From contig JALQPE010002763.1 of assembly GCA_030407315.1 (NCBI GenBank), forward strand, positions 62,001 through 126,000: a DNA stretch of 64,000 bases, in the 5' to 3' direction. Shown piece after piece: positions 29,654 through 39,572 of this stretch; the first letter of the stretch is position 1; every line of letters starts with the position of its first letter. This stretch comes from Asparagopsis taxiformis (lineage: Eukaryota; Rhodophyta; Florideophyceae; Bonnemaisoniales; Bonnemaisoniaceae). The notes below the pieces were generated by a model. The model made no database searches. It saw nothing but the letters and a program-made list of their open reading frames with translations, and had not been told where the DNA came from. The translations under genes were made by a program, and so were the position numbers.

Positions 29654-31177
29654 TCAATCTTCCTCATCAAGGAAAACTTCAACGTAGCTTTCACTCCCAT
29701 CTTCTTCATTTCCATGTCCGCTATCCTCCTCAAACGCGGTACTACGCTGTTCCAAGTGTTGTTCATCGAATTTTTCGTTAGTAATTGTCAGTACATCTTC
29801 GCAGAGATGCCTCTTACAGATTCGGTCACTCGGCAACATCGCCTTTCCTAATTGTTTGAGCTCGTCTTGTACACTTTCTTCGAAGGTCTGACCTGATTGT
29901 ACCTTGAAAATTCCTAGAATCCCGGAAGCGATTGCATAGACAAATCTGAGTGAATTGCAGGAACGTCGCAGGAAAACCATTCTACTCGTGCATTGAAGGA
30001 AAGCAATTGCAGTGTTCAGGGCTACCTCCAGGATATTGATTCTCCTTCGAATCATCCTTTTGGCCACACATCCCGATATCTCGACTTCGTACTGAATGAT
30101 GACAACCATCTCTTTCCGCTCAGCGATGAATTGTATCAAGATCTCGGAATTCTTGTCATCCACAACTTTCCGTTCCTCAGGCCTTAGATTTCCGTTGGTC
30201 ACACGGGTATCGGGGATAACATCCATATCTCGAATGAGATCGTGAGTTGGAAACTCGAAAGTGATAGAGGCGTCCGTTTCCAAGACTAGAGCGAACCCCA
30301 GTTCGACAAGGAATCGATGGCGCACCTGCTCTCTAGACTTGTTCAGGAAACCGAGCACCTTTGTCAGCGCAACTTTCGTAACAGCCAAAGATATTTCACG
30401 CTTGCTCAACTGTCCACCATTTCCATCTGTTTTCCTCCGCTTCCTAGCCCCTCCGTCAATGCTTCCTGCAGGCTGGTTTCGGCCATCGCCAGTGGCACCA
30501 TAAACAACTTCTTCGATTATTTTGTCCGGAATGTACTTGTTCTCCTTCCAGACGTTGAACGCATTCGAATCGCGTCCAGAGCTCGAGCCTTCCACTGTAC
30601 GGCCTGTACCCGACTTTTCCTTCTGAATGTTCCGCAGGAGAGACATCACCACTTGGAATCGAAGCTCGATGTTGTTCTTCCCGGTGTTGGATTGGAACAC
30701 ATCCCTCTTGTCATTGCTCTGCTTCGCAAACATCATTGCAGAGAGCAACCTGCAACCACGGAGGTCGTAGATTCCTTGGTTGGTGTAAATTGTCGCCCCA
30801 GCATCAATCTTGTCGACCAGCAAAGGTACAACAGTTCCAAATACTGCACACAGAAAATTGTAAGAAAACGATAGTTCTGCTGACTGCGAGATGCGCAAAC
30901 GGTCCCTGTCCTTGTCAGTCATCCCCTTCTTCGAATTGCCCTGACTCTGCTGTAATAAACCATCACAGATGTCTTTCACACCCTGTAATTCCGTTACTAT
31001 AAACTCGACGCGACTCATCAGCTTTTCGATTTGCTGGCGTTGGGACGTTCGATCATCGTCGATTTCATCCATCCTCTCCCCAATACGACGAACTTCCCCA
31101 GTCACTGTCCTGAATCCCTCTCGAATAATCCCTGCTAGGCAGTCATTTGGATTTTCCTCACGACGCTGAGATTCCAT
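29654..31177 (-). CDS. Coiled-coil transposon cargo protein of unknown function (507 aa)
   Basis: I do not recognise a family. Residues about 15-75 have a heptad-like pattern (VRRIGERMDEIDDD, QRQQIEKLMSRVEFIVTEL) typical of a coiled coil, so the protein may form oligomers. The middle (about 95-190) is hydrophobic and probably globular (SFSYNFLCAVFGTVVPLLVDKI). A basic stretch (GGARKRRKTDGNG, about 245) could be a nuclear signal. The C-terminus is acidic (DSGHGNEEDGSESYVEVFLDEED). It is the last gene before the right end of the transposon and points inward. In maize En/Spm a second small DNA-binding protein (TnpA) binds the subterminal repeats; this gene could fill that place, but only position and basic patch support it. 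Confidence 0.6.
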   Translation of the reverse strand: MESQRREENPNDCLAGIIREGFRTVTGEVRRIGERMDEIDDDRTSQRQQIEKLMSRVEFIVTELQGVKDICDGLLQQSQGNSKKGMTDKDRDRLRISQSAELSFSYNFLCAVFGTVVPLLVDKIDAGATIYTNQGIYDLRGCRLLSAMMFAKQSNDKRDVFQSNTGKNNIELRFQVVMSLLRNIQKEKSGTGRTVEGSSSGRDSNAFNVWKENKYIPDKIIEEVVYGATGDGRNQPAGSIDGGARKRRKTDGNGGQLSKREISLAVTKVALTKVLGFLNKSREQVRHRFLVELGFALVLETDASITFEFPTHDLIRDMDVIPDTRVTNGNLRPEERKVVDDKNSEILIQFIAERKEMVVIIQYEVEISGCVAKRMIRRRINILEVALNTAIAFLQCTSRMVFLRRSCNSLRFVYAIASGILGIFKVQSGQTFEESVQDELKQLGKAMLPSDRICKRHLCEDVLTITNEKFDEQHLEQRSTAFEEDSGHGNEEDGSESYVEVFLDEED

Positions 31178-31489
31178 CTTCCGTCAAACTTCTCCTCTCG
31201 TTCCAATCGCAAAGTGTCACTCCAGACGATTTTCCTGCAACAAGAATGCTAGCAATAGTAACAAATAATGCCAACTACTCTACTCATATCCTCGGAAAAC
31301 GACCGATTTTCTCCTACCTTTTTTGTAACGGTCATTTCCATGTGACCATGCATCCTCTACACTTCTCACTACTAGTAGCTTCAGAATAGTTTCCTCTCTT
31401 CTCTACTTGAACTCACATGCGAACACATTGTACAACCCTATCCTGGACAACTATTGCAACATTGAATCTCAGAAAATACCAATCACCAA
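31178..31489. other. Non-coding stretch between last cargo gene and right subterminal array
   Basis: The 5' region of the minus-strand coiled-coil gene. I see no ORF of substance and no repeat. The promoter of that gene should lie here. Confidence 0.4.
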
Positions 31490-31851
31490 TTACTATCAAG
31501 GCAGTACTTGCAGGCAGTACAATTCACTGCCGGAGCCAGTATATTTTACTGCCTGATTCTAATGCCAGGTCATTTGCCAGGGCAGTACTGTACGGCAGTA
31601 CATTCCATTGCAGAAATCATCAAAAATCACTGCATTGCACTACTGCCCTGTGGTACCAGCAAAAATTACTAGAATTTGCTATCGTACAGTACTGCATTCT
31701 GCTACATACCGTACTGCCAGGAAATTTTGTATTTTACTGCCTGCGGCACTAGAACTGAAAAAATTAAAATAGTAATTTTACTGCCTCAGCCACTACATTG
31801 CTCAGGCAGTGATTTTTACTGCCTCAGGCAGTAACTTTACTACATTTTTTT
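31490..31851. repeat. Right subterminal repeat array of GGCAGTA / TACTGCC
   Basis: About fifteen copies of the same motif as on the left side, in both orientations, among them GGCAGTACTGTACGGCAGTA near 31581-31600, also present at the left end near 8156-8175. The array is about 360 bp, against roughly 1.15 kb on the left, so the two ends are asymmetric, as is common in CACTA elements. Confidence 0.85.
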
Positions 31852-31869
31852 ATCTCAAACTCAGTAGTG
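31852..31869 (-). repeat. Right terminal inverted repeat of CACTA-like element
   Basis: Read on the minus strand this is CACTACTGAGTTTGAGAT. The first codons CAC TAC TGA give His-Tyr-stop in the frame of the interrupted host ORF, so the transposon end itself supplies the stop codon of the truncated antisense gene. Confidence 0.85.
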
Positions 31870-32721
31870 ACCAGCCCCACTCCGGGTAACTTTGCCAGAA
31901 GAGGCGTACGGGTCTACAGCCGACTCGACAAGCTGAGCATTAGCTCTTTCGGCCTCTGCCCTTTCGGCTTCTGCCTTTTCGGCTTCCGCACGAGCGGCTT
32001 CGCGACGCAACTCTTCTTCCCTACGCTTACGAGCGTCCGCCAAAATCTGCTGATTGCGGCGACCATAGTCCTCGTAAGGATTCGCAGAAGCGTCACGACC
32101 AGAAGAGGTACGAACCGCAGGAGCGGAGGGACGAGCCAACGACGGCCGGGAGCTTGGCGAAGGCCTAACATTCGACTGCCTCAATGGCTTGGGCGTAGCG
32201 CCCCCCTCGGCAATAACTTCAACGACCTCTTCGGCAGCAGCCGACATAGCTCCTTTTGGAGACGGCCCGGTGGCCTTAACGGGTTCGCCTTCACGCGATG
32301 GCGGATTGGCCGATAACGGCTTGGCAGTGGCCACGGGTGTAGACGGCTTCGGGGAAGCAGGGGATTCGGTTGGACCGACGTTGCCACCTTGTGCACTTGC
32401 CCTAGCGGGAGGAACCGACTTCTCGGAGCGCGAAGGAGTCCCGACGACTTTGCCGGAAGGCGAGGCTGTCTCAGCCGAAGCCTTGGCGGCAGTCGAACGA
32501 GTTCGCGTTTGCGATGAAGCCGCGGAGGCGATCGGCGCGCTTGTCGCGGGAGGCGAAGAGGACTTGGCCGGCGTTGGCGTGGCCCCGGTGCGGGAAGAGG
32601 ACGCCTGGTGGCGAGTGGTTGGGCGGCGAACGCTTAAACGCGTGGTTGGACGGTTGGGTGAACCCATATTGTCCCCTTCCTCTTCGGAGGATTCGAATTG
32701 AATCGGAGCGCGAGGGGGCAT
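31870..32721 (-). pseudogene. Antisense ORF of element A, N-terminal part
   Basis: The ATG at 32721 begins MPPRAPIQFESSEEEGD. The product is rich in Ser, Pro, Ala and Thr up to about residue 220, then has an Ala/Glu/Arg helix made of near-repeats (AEAEKAEAERAEAERA). The frame runs to the transposon at 31869/31870, where the transposon end adds H-Y-stop. The frame continues without shift at 8128 on the other side of the insertion. The whole gene would have been about 1,100 codons. No known domain is seen; the composition is gag-like or structural. Confidence 0.8.
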
Positions 32722-33208
32722 CTTAAAAAGCCAGTAGAGGCGAGGAAGGACGTTGCTAAAAACCCTGAAGCGGGATAGACAAAATGGCCTATTGGCTTAA
32801 ATCTCCAAGAGGGAGCCGCGGTACGCAACCCTGAATGGGATTCGCAAGGCGATTGGCCGGGAGATGAATTCAAAGCCTCGAGTTGGCACCGCTCACGCGA
32901 TCGCGCGGTAAACTATCTTGCAGATGGATGCAAAACCCTTTGAGGGATGACGGAAGGGACACGAACTCTCGTACACTGTGGACACCGAAGGGGTGAGTAC
33001 GCTCTTTCGCGTGGGATCGATAAGAAACCTGCAACAGGTGTTGATTCCAATGGGAAACGGTCGGTGGACCGCCGGAAGAGTCGGATGGACTAAACGAATT
33101 TATCGAACACGCGCCGCGCGCGGGAAATTTTGAATTGCACAATGCAACGGCCACAGCCAAAAATTGTAATTTTTATTTGATCAAATTTTGTCGGGACGAC
33201 AAATCTCT
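32722..33208. other. Non-coding region between antisense ORF start and PPT of element A
   Basis: No ORF is supported. It contains several short stems of the form CCCT(n)GGGA: AACCCTGAAGCGGGAT near 32761, AACCCTGAATGGGATT near 32827, AACCCTTTGAGGGATG near 32934. The promoter of the antisense ORF would be expected here. Confidence 0.45.
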
Positions 33209-33221
33209 CAGGAGGGGGCCG
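33209..33221 (+). promoter_or_regulatory. Polypurine tract of element A
   Basis: CAGGAGGGGGCCG lies directly before the TGTCG start of the LTR. A purine tract here primes plus-strand DNA synthesis in LTR elements. The same 12 bases, CAGGAGGGGGCC, occur at 4469-4480 inside the element. Confidence 0.7.
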
Positions 33222-33861
33222 TGTCGTACCGCCTGGCGGTCCTCGCCGATCGAGGCGTGTCGCTTCCCTATTGGGTACCCACTTAAGGGATGTGCCAATC
33301 ACAAGGCACCAGCCAACTGGTGTGTTTCCTATACTTGGGACAAGCTAAGGCTGACAAATAACCCTATCCGGGCCCATCGGCCCCGGCCAAGACCCCACAA
33401 GGGGCAAATTTCTAACTTAAGCTAACCAGCTGTACATTACAATGTAAGCCTAACTGGCAATAACCTCGCGGGTAGGCGAGTGCCGTTAACTGGGCTCTGG
33501 TTGGTCAATAACTGGATATTTATTCCTAACCACTAACCCTAGCTTACAGTAGACTTAGTATAAAACCGCCACTGGAATAGCCAGTAGGCACGGTTTCTAG
33601 AGTAACGTAAACTCAAGTGGAATTACGACCCACAGGAACAGTGTTCGCATACCTATTTTTCAACCCCTCTCCGGGAAAACCTTAGGGTTAGCCAACAGCT
33701 CGACGGATTACGTCATCTTGCTCCATTAATACGCACCTCGCGTGAGCGCTATAATCGCACAACCCCCTCCGGGTAGCGATACCTTCTCTCTTACGAGACT
33801 ACCCGCCGGGTACCTATAAGGTTCATCTGCTCTACCGCTTCCTCTACCGAGGCTCGGGACA
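33222..33861 (+). repeat. 3' LTR of element A
   Basis: The stretch starts TGTCGTACC after a polypurine tract and ends CTCGGGACA, so it has the TG...CA form with TGTC/GACA ends. A TATA-like box (GTATAAAACC, about 33557-33566) lies in plus orientation. After 33861 the sequence turns into the RNase H part of element B on the minus strand, which marks the insertion edge. The partner 5' LTR is outside the window, so the boundaries are not confirmed by a second copy. Confidence 0.65.
33557..33566 (+). promoter_or_regulatory. TATA-like box in LTR of element A
   Basis: GTATAAAACC sits in the second half of the LTR, in the element's own orientation, as expected for the promoter at the U3/R border. 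Confidence 0.5.
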
Positions 33862-36344
33862 CCTGTCGGGTGGTTTGCCGCTCTAGCGGATTTTCTACCT
33901 GCTACATACTCGACGTCGAATTCGAACTCGGCGAGTCGCAACCGCCAGCGCGCGAGTCGTCCTTCCGCAGAGGTCATGTTTAAGATCCAGCGCAGCGAAT
34001 TGTGGTCCGTACGAACCGTGAACTTCCGTCCCTCTAGATACGCGCGTAATAGCAAAACTGCCCATACTACTGCGAGGCACTCGCGTTCCGTCGTCGAATA
34101 GTTGCCCTCCGCGTCGTTAAGCGTACGCGACCAGTATCCGACTGGATGTAGTACGTCGTCGTCCGCGTCTAACTGCAGTAACGCGCATCCGATTTGTCCC
34201 TGCGACGCGTCGGTATCGAGCACGTACGGGTGCCCTTCGCGCGGTAGGCGGAGAATAGGCGGAGACAGCATCGCTCGTCGCAATGATTCGAACGCGCGCG
34301 TTTGCTCCGGCGTCGGCGCGGGTAAGCTGTCTCCTTGGTCCTTCTTCAGCAGCTGCGTAAGCGGCGCTGCTACGAACGCGAATTTTTCAACGAATCAGCG
34401 GTATACGTTGCACGTCCCCAGGAAGCTGCGCAGTTGCGTTTTCGTCGTCGGGTACGTCGCATCGCGTAGCGCGTCGCATTTCGTCGTCGGTACGGATAGC
34501 TTCCCCGGCGAAATAGTATGTCCCAGATAGTCCACTGAGCGTTTGAAGAACTCGGTCTTCGCGAATTTAAGCGAAACGCCAGCGCGTCCGAGGATTCCCA
34601 GTATCTCGTCGACGTGATGCCCGTGCGCATTCACGTCGGCGGAGAAGATGATTACGTCATCCAAGTAGACAAGGCAATGCTGCCATTTCACGTTCGCGAG
34701 CAAGATATCGAGCGCGCGTTGAAACGTCGCGGGCGCGTTCGATAGTCCAAAGGGCATGCGGCGGAAACGATACGTACCGACATGCGACGTAAACGTAGTC
34801 TTATCGCGGTCGGCGTGCGCTACCGGGATTTGCCAGTATCCCGAATTGCAATCCAGCGTAGTGAAAACCGTCGCGTTACCGAGCGAGTCGACGCAATCGT
34901 CCATGCGCGGAATCGGATACGCGTCCTTCACGGTAGCGGCATTTAGACGGCGGTTGTCGATGCAGAAGCGAGAAGTCCCGTCCTTCTTGGGTACGACTAC
35001 GACCGGGCTCGCCCACTCCGACGTAGCGGGTTCGATCACTCCAGCGCGGAGCATCTTTTCCACTTGCGTACGGATAATTTCGCGCGACGCGTGTCCGGCG
35101 CGGTACGGCGGTTGGTTGACGGGGGTCGCCCCCGGAACCAGTTCGATACGGTGTTCTGTCGCGTGGATGGCTCCAAGCGTGCCATTCCACATTCGCTCGT
35201 GCTTTCGCAGCATCTCGATAATTCGCGCGTGTAGGTCGTCGTCTACCCGCTCATCGCGTAGCGTCGTGCGTAAGAGGTCTTCCCAATGCGGCGTCGCTTT
35301 CGCAATTCCGTCGGCTTCGCACGGGTCCGGCGGATCCGTCGCGTTGCGTGGCGTCGCATCGTCGGGCGGTCGGTCTTGCGGAATCGGCGCTTCTGGTGCA
35401 AATTGTAGGCAACCCACGGGGTTGGGCACTGCGGCGCCCATCTTCATGCCTTTGGGCAAGACCTGTAGGCGAGTGCCGGCGTTGTGCACTTGCACACTGA
35501 AGGGCACGTTCCTTTTAACCTGCGCTTCACCATTGGCTAGACGCAGCAACTTCTGCCCGTAGAGGTCGGTCGCGGGTATCGTGATGCAGCGTCCGTCAGC
35601 GCCCGTGGTGACTTCGATAGCGCGCGTCGCGTGCGGCGGAATCGACGTGCGACGCGCAACGCAGATTGGCGCGAAATCTGTTGGTCGGGTAGTCTTGGGG
35701 GTCGGTGCGCGGCGCGGTTTCGTCGGCGTGCGCGGGAGCATCGGAACGTGGTCTCCATAGCAGGTTCGCAACGCGCGCTGCGGCCCAGTATAGATCATCC
35801 GAACCACACGGTCGATGAAGTCTGCTCCCAGAATGCAAGGGACGGATAAGCGCGGCATCACCAGGAAAGTTTGAAGGTGCGCGCGGGCACCCAGAAGAAC
35901 GCTATGTCGCAACGACGCGTTCGGCGCGAGGCGTCGCCCGTTCGCGTCGATAATCGCGCAGCGCAGCGTCGGCGGCGTAGCGTGGCGCTTCCAGTGGGCG
36001 CCTAGTACGTTTTCGCGAATGAGGCTCCGGCCTGCGCCAGTATCAATAACGGCGGTCACCGCGGTGGCTGTGCGTTGATTATATCCGACGCGGGTCTCGA
36101 GTTTGTAGTTCGCGGTAGGGGTCTGAAACAGGACCACTGTTTCGGGTGGTAACGGAGGCGGTTTTTCGCGCGGTGGTTGCGTCGTCGCGTGTCCGTTGGG
36201 TGAGGAGGAGCCGGCCCACCCGTTACGGCTCCTCGTAGGCGTTTCCCGGGTCTTCTGCGAAGCGAACCGAGTGGGGCGTAAGCTGCTCGCCGTCATGCGC
36301 TTCGTCTTCGCGCGTGCGTTCGCTTTCGTGCTCGCGTGCGTCAT
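33862..36344 (-). pseudogene. pol: Pol of Gypsy element B (protease, RT, RNase H), truncated
   Basis: The frame opens at an ATG at 36344. The protease motif VIDTGAGRSLI (about 36020-36050) and CILGADF follow. The RT has FTTLDCNSGYWQIPVAH and YLDDVIIF (about 34650-34670). A TGA at 34395-34397 interrupts the frame after SFLGTCNVYR where similar elements have Arg, after which RNase H (YVLDTDASQGQIGCALLQ) continues in the same frame to about 33862. There element A's LTR cuts in, and no integrase remains on this side. Pol and gag are in different frames, with 98 bp from gag stop to this ATG, so expression by frameshift is possible. The RT is close to that of element A in sequence (same SEWASPV block), but the base composition is much richer in CpG. 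Confidence 0.9.
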
Positions 36345-36441
36345 CGTCCGCAGAAACTTCGAAAACCTGAACGTTGCGCTGCAGGTTCAGTTCTTCGGGC
36401 GTTAGGCGCGCGTGACTATGCATCTCGCGAATCGCGGCCTG

Positions 36442-38193
36442 TTACTCGGACGAGAGCAGCGGGCAGCTTACCATGGGGTGTCCGAACTTCCGGCATATCA
36501 GGCAGCGGAACGCCGCTGTGCGAGACGTGTCGGCCGGTGCTGTCTGTCTCATGATAGGCGGTGGGTAAGTTGCACGCGGTATGTGCGCCGTGTACGGTCC
36601 CGCGCGATCGCGTTCTCGGTCATCATTATGCGCAAAGCGTCGCGAGCGGTCGGCGGGCGATGCGTCGCGAGAGCGTGGCGTGCGATAATTCGACGAAGGG
36701 GTGCCAAGCGAGGTTGGACTTCGCATGGGGCTCGGGGTCGAGAACTTCCGTTCGCGCGGAGCGTGCGGCGTCGCGGCGGAGGTTGAGACGTTTGGCGATG
36801 AGAAGCCTGATGGCGGGGTATGCCCCACGGTCAGCGCTTGCATCTTCGGTGTCTCGTCCTCCTCCACGTAGTGCGCAGGAGTTCGCCGTAATAGCGGTCG
36901 CGCGCTCGTCGTCGGCGTCATCGCTCGGTGCGTGTCCCCGTGGCTCTGCGCCATAGAGACTAGCTCTCGAAAGGTGTATCGACGCGGGTCACGAGACAGC
37001 GCGTCCCGCACGAGGTGTTGCGCGTAGGGGCGTAGACCATCGACGAAAATAGAAACAAGCGTTCGCTCGCTAAATGCATCGCCACAGCGCAGCGCGCGGC
37101 GTCGTAGTCTCGTAGCGAATTGCGTTTCGGTTTCCTTCGGGTCTTGCGTTTGTTGCGCCACGTCACGATACGCTTGCGCGACGTCGCCTTCGCGCGCATA
37201 GGTTAGCAGGAGCCACTGAACGGCTTCCGCGTAGCACGTAATCGAATCGACGCCCGCGCGCGCTCCTCGGAACGTTCGTCCCACGTACGTTTGGAACGTG
37301 TCGCGCGCCTCGTCGGCCAGGAAATACTTGAGAATCGGCAGTGCTGCGCCTTCGGATACGCCGGTGTTGTCGCATGCGCTCTTGAAATACTTCAAGAACG
37401 ATAGCACGACGATTCCGTCGGTGCCCGTGAAATTCTCTCCCTGCATCGAATGGCGCACCATCTTCGCGGTGTTAGCCAATTCGCTCGCGATTTCCCGATT
37501 AAACGCGCGGTCCGTATTACGCAAGCGGTACGTGCGATACGAAAGCGCGCGCGTGAACAGCTCGTTCAACGGCTGGATCTCTACCAGCCCGGGATGCGCG
37601 GGTCCGTCGTCGCTATTCGAACGCGGGTGATCGTCGAATGACAGGTCCTGGCGCGCCAGTTCCAGCCATCCTTCGGGATCCGCGTTGCGCGCGTAGTTCG
37701 TCGGAGTGGCGCGCGCTGCGGTTCGCGTTCGGTTTTCGCGCGTAACGACGTTCGCACGGTCGGTATTGTGCTCCTCGCGGGAGTCTATCGTAGTAACGAT
37801 TAGGTTGTGGACTTGCGCCCTCATCTGAGCCGTCAATCCACGTGATTGGCCCTTGATGGCGCGGTCCACCGCAGCTCGTACTTCTGCCTGGAGCATGCAT
37901 TGGAACGTAGGGTCGTCCACTACTTGTCGAACCAAGCTCGGAAGCGTTGCGGACGGCGTAGCGTGCACGTCGGTAACGCGGAATTCGGCCTCGCGCTTCG
38001 TTGCGGCGCCATCGTCGGAGGTTTGCGCGTCGTCGTCGATACTCGCGAGCGCTTGCGTCGGTAACGGCGGCCACGGGGAAGCGGTAGGGTCAAGGATATG
38101 TGAAGCGACCAGTGCGTCGACTGCGTGAGTTTGCGACGCGACTGGCGGCGGTTCGGTCGGCGCGTTCGATCGCTCGGGCGCGGATGGATCCAT
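36442..38193 (-). CDS. gag: Gag of Gypsy element B with zinc knuckle (583 aa)
   Basis: This is the capsid-type protein that would package the element RNA. The first ~130 residues are polar and Pro/Ala-rich. A helical middle region (about residues 200-400), with FLKYFKSACDNTGV, LPILKYFLADEARDTFQTY and ETQFATRLRRRALRCGDAFSE, fits the retrotransposon gag fold. The last residues contain a CX2CX4HX4C zinc knuckle (CLICRKFGHPMVSC) for RNA binding. The ORF is intact from ATG to stop and lies about 580 bp from the 5' LTR. It is the only complete standard retroelement gene in the window. Confidence 0.9.
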   Translation of the reverse strand: MDPSAPERSNAPTEPPPVASQTHAVDALVASHILDPTASPWPPLPTQALASIDDDAQTSDDGAATKREAEFRVTDVHATPSATLPSLVRQVVDDPTFQCMLQAEVRAAVDRAIKGQSRGLTAQMRAQVHNLIVTTIDSREEHNTDRANVVTRENRTRTAARATPTNYARNADPEGWLELARQDLSFDDHPRSNSDDGPAHPGLVEIQPLNELFTRALSYRTYRLRNTDRAFNREIASELANTAKMVRHSMQGENFTGTDGIVVLSFLKYFKSACDNTGVSEGAALPILKYFLADEARDTFQTYVGRTFRGARAGVDSITCYAEAVQWLLLTYAREGDVAQAYRDVAQQTQDPKETETQFATRLRRRALRCGDAFSERTLVSIFVDGLRPYAQHLVRDALSRDPRRYTFRELVSMAQSHGDTHRAMTPTTSARPLLRRTPAHYVEEDETPKMQALTVGHTPPSGFSSPNVSTSAATPHAPRERKFSTPSPMRSPTSLGTPSSNYRTPRSRDASPADRSRRFAHNDDRERDRAGPYTAHIPRATYPPPIMRQTAPADTSRTAAFRCLICRKFGHPMVSCPLLSSE

Positions 38194-38755
38194 CTGCGCG
38201 GTTGCGTTCGATCGTCGCCTAGGGAAAAGGGAAAAAGGGATGATGGGGAAGGAGAAAGGGGAATTCGGCGCGCGTCAAAATCTCGCGTCGGCGCGTCGAA
38301 AAATTGGTAAGTAAAAAGGGAAGCGCTTCCCGAAAATTGTCTGCGTATCGGGCGCGCGTAGTAAGGGTGAGGGGGACGAGTTCGCTCGCAGGAGGGCTTC
38401 TTCCTCGCTCGGAACGCGCCAAGACGGGTCTCGATCGTCCGCGAACCCAATATTTTCGGCACCGCCGAACCCGCGTTAGGGTTGCGAACTAGCGCGCGCA
38501 CGCGCTGCGTCTTCGATCGCGTCGTTCCGCGCTGCGAATCGTCGTAGTAGAGATAGGGTAGTTGTACAAACCAGAGAGGCTATAGCACCGCTTCCGGGAT
38601 AGCGATACGCGCGCACGCGTCAATCGCCCTCGCTGTCGCGCACGACGAACGGATAAAAGAGGAATTAGAGTAAGCGATAGGTTTGGCGTCCCGTGTTTTC
38701 CCCAAGCGGAGTTTCTGTGCTTCGCTGAGTTCGCACGTCGGTTCGCGCAATTCTA
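38194..38755. other. Leader region of element B
   Basis: The stretch between the primer site and the gag start. No ORF is supported. It is rich in CG dinucleotides, with GCGCGCACGCG-like runs. Confidence 0.5.
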
Positions 38756-38768
38756 GGTCGAGAGACCA
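38756..38768 (-). promoter_or_regulatory. Primer binding site of element B
   Basis: On the minus strand TGGTCTCTCGACC begins two bases after the LTR end. The TGG start complements the CCA end of a tRNA, as usual for LTR elements. I cannot name the tRNA. Confidence 0.6.
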
Positions 38769-38770
38769 GT

Positions 38771-39572
38771 TGTAGGACCAGCCGGGGTGGCGATCGCTAA
38801 GGGAGTTCTAGAATTGCAGCCGTGTCAGGGCGAGGTGAACCGTAACGCGCTGGTTGAACTTGCGTTCGCGCGTCGCTCGGTCGCGCTGGCGAACGGGTGG
38901 TACAACGGCGGAACGCGTAGGGAACGATCGCAACACGGGATTCGCGGGCCGGCGCAAGCCGTGATCTCAGGGTGAGATCACCGAGTAAACTCGAGCACAA
39001 CGCGATCCACACAGGGGTCGTAAATCCCTGGCCTGGTGGCGTGCGACGCAACGCGCGCTATCGCGGTGCGACGCAGTTCGACGATCGGTTTACGCGCAGC
39101 GCGCACGCGAACGTCGGCGATCGTGAGCAACCCGCACGCAACGTTCCAACGCAATCGGTCCTCGCGATTCGCTAAACGCTTAACTCGTAGCTGCGAAGAT
39201 GCTGGCTGTTTATTGGTAAAGTGCGAAGCAGAACGACCATTAATAGCTAACTACTCAGGACAGGTTGTCCTTGCGCGGCCGGCCGGCGGCCGCTCGCTCG
39301 CACGCAAAAAGGGAAATATTTGGGAAAAAGACTTTCGTCATAAAAAACCCAAAAAGGGAAAATAAAGGGGGAAATTCGCAAAAGGCGCTACACATGGCGC
39401 CAAGCTCGCAGGTTCGTTCGCGCGCACGCGTTCGCTCGGGCGCGCCGTGACACGTAATCGGATCGCTACGCGTACGCTCGCTTACTAACTAACTAATTTG
39501 CGGATGCATGCGGACTCAGTCAGACGCAGTCGTTGCGAGCGCGCGCGCGTTGACCGAATAAATTGTACCACA
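38771..39572 (-). repeat. 5' LTR of element B (minus orientation)
   Basis: Read on the minus strand it starts TGTGGTACAATTTATT (39572) and ends GGCTGGTCCTACA (38771), 802 bp. It is nearly the inverse of 43800-44605; the closing 250 bp are almost identical. Primer site and gag follow in the right order, so it is the 5' LTR of the minus-strand element. Confidence 0.88.

Larger units (their letters stand above)
8129..31869. mobile_element. 23.7-kb CACTA-like (En/Spm, CMC group) DNA transposon with epigenetic cargo
   Basis: The element starts CACTACTGTGTCTGAAAT at 8129 and ends with the reverse complement of CACTACTGAGTTTGAGAT at 31869, 15 of 18 matching. It is flanked by AC at 8127-8128 and 31870-31871; shifting the boundary by one base gives GACC on both sides. 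The CACTA terminus, the short duplication (2-4 bp is usual in the CMC supergroup) and subterminal arrays of a short motif in both orientations fit CACTA elements. It encodes a TNP2-like transposase at 10737-14438. It sits inside an ORF that is in frame across the insertion, which proves the boundaries and makes it younger than element A. Cargo of five more genes is far beyond the usual CACTA content. Confidence 0.88.
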
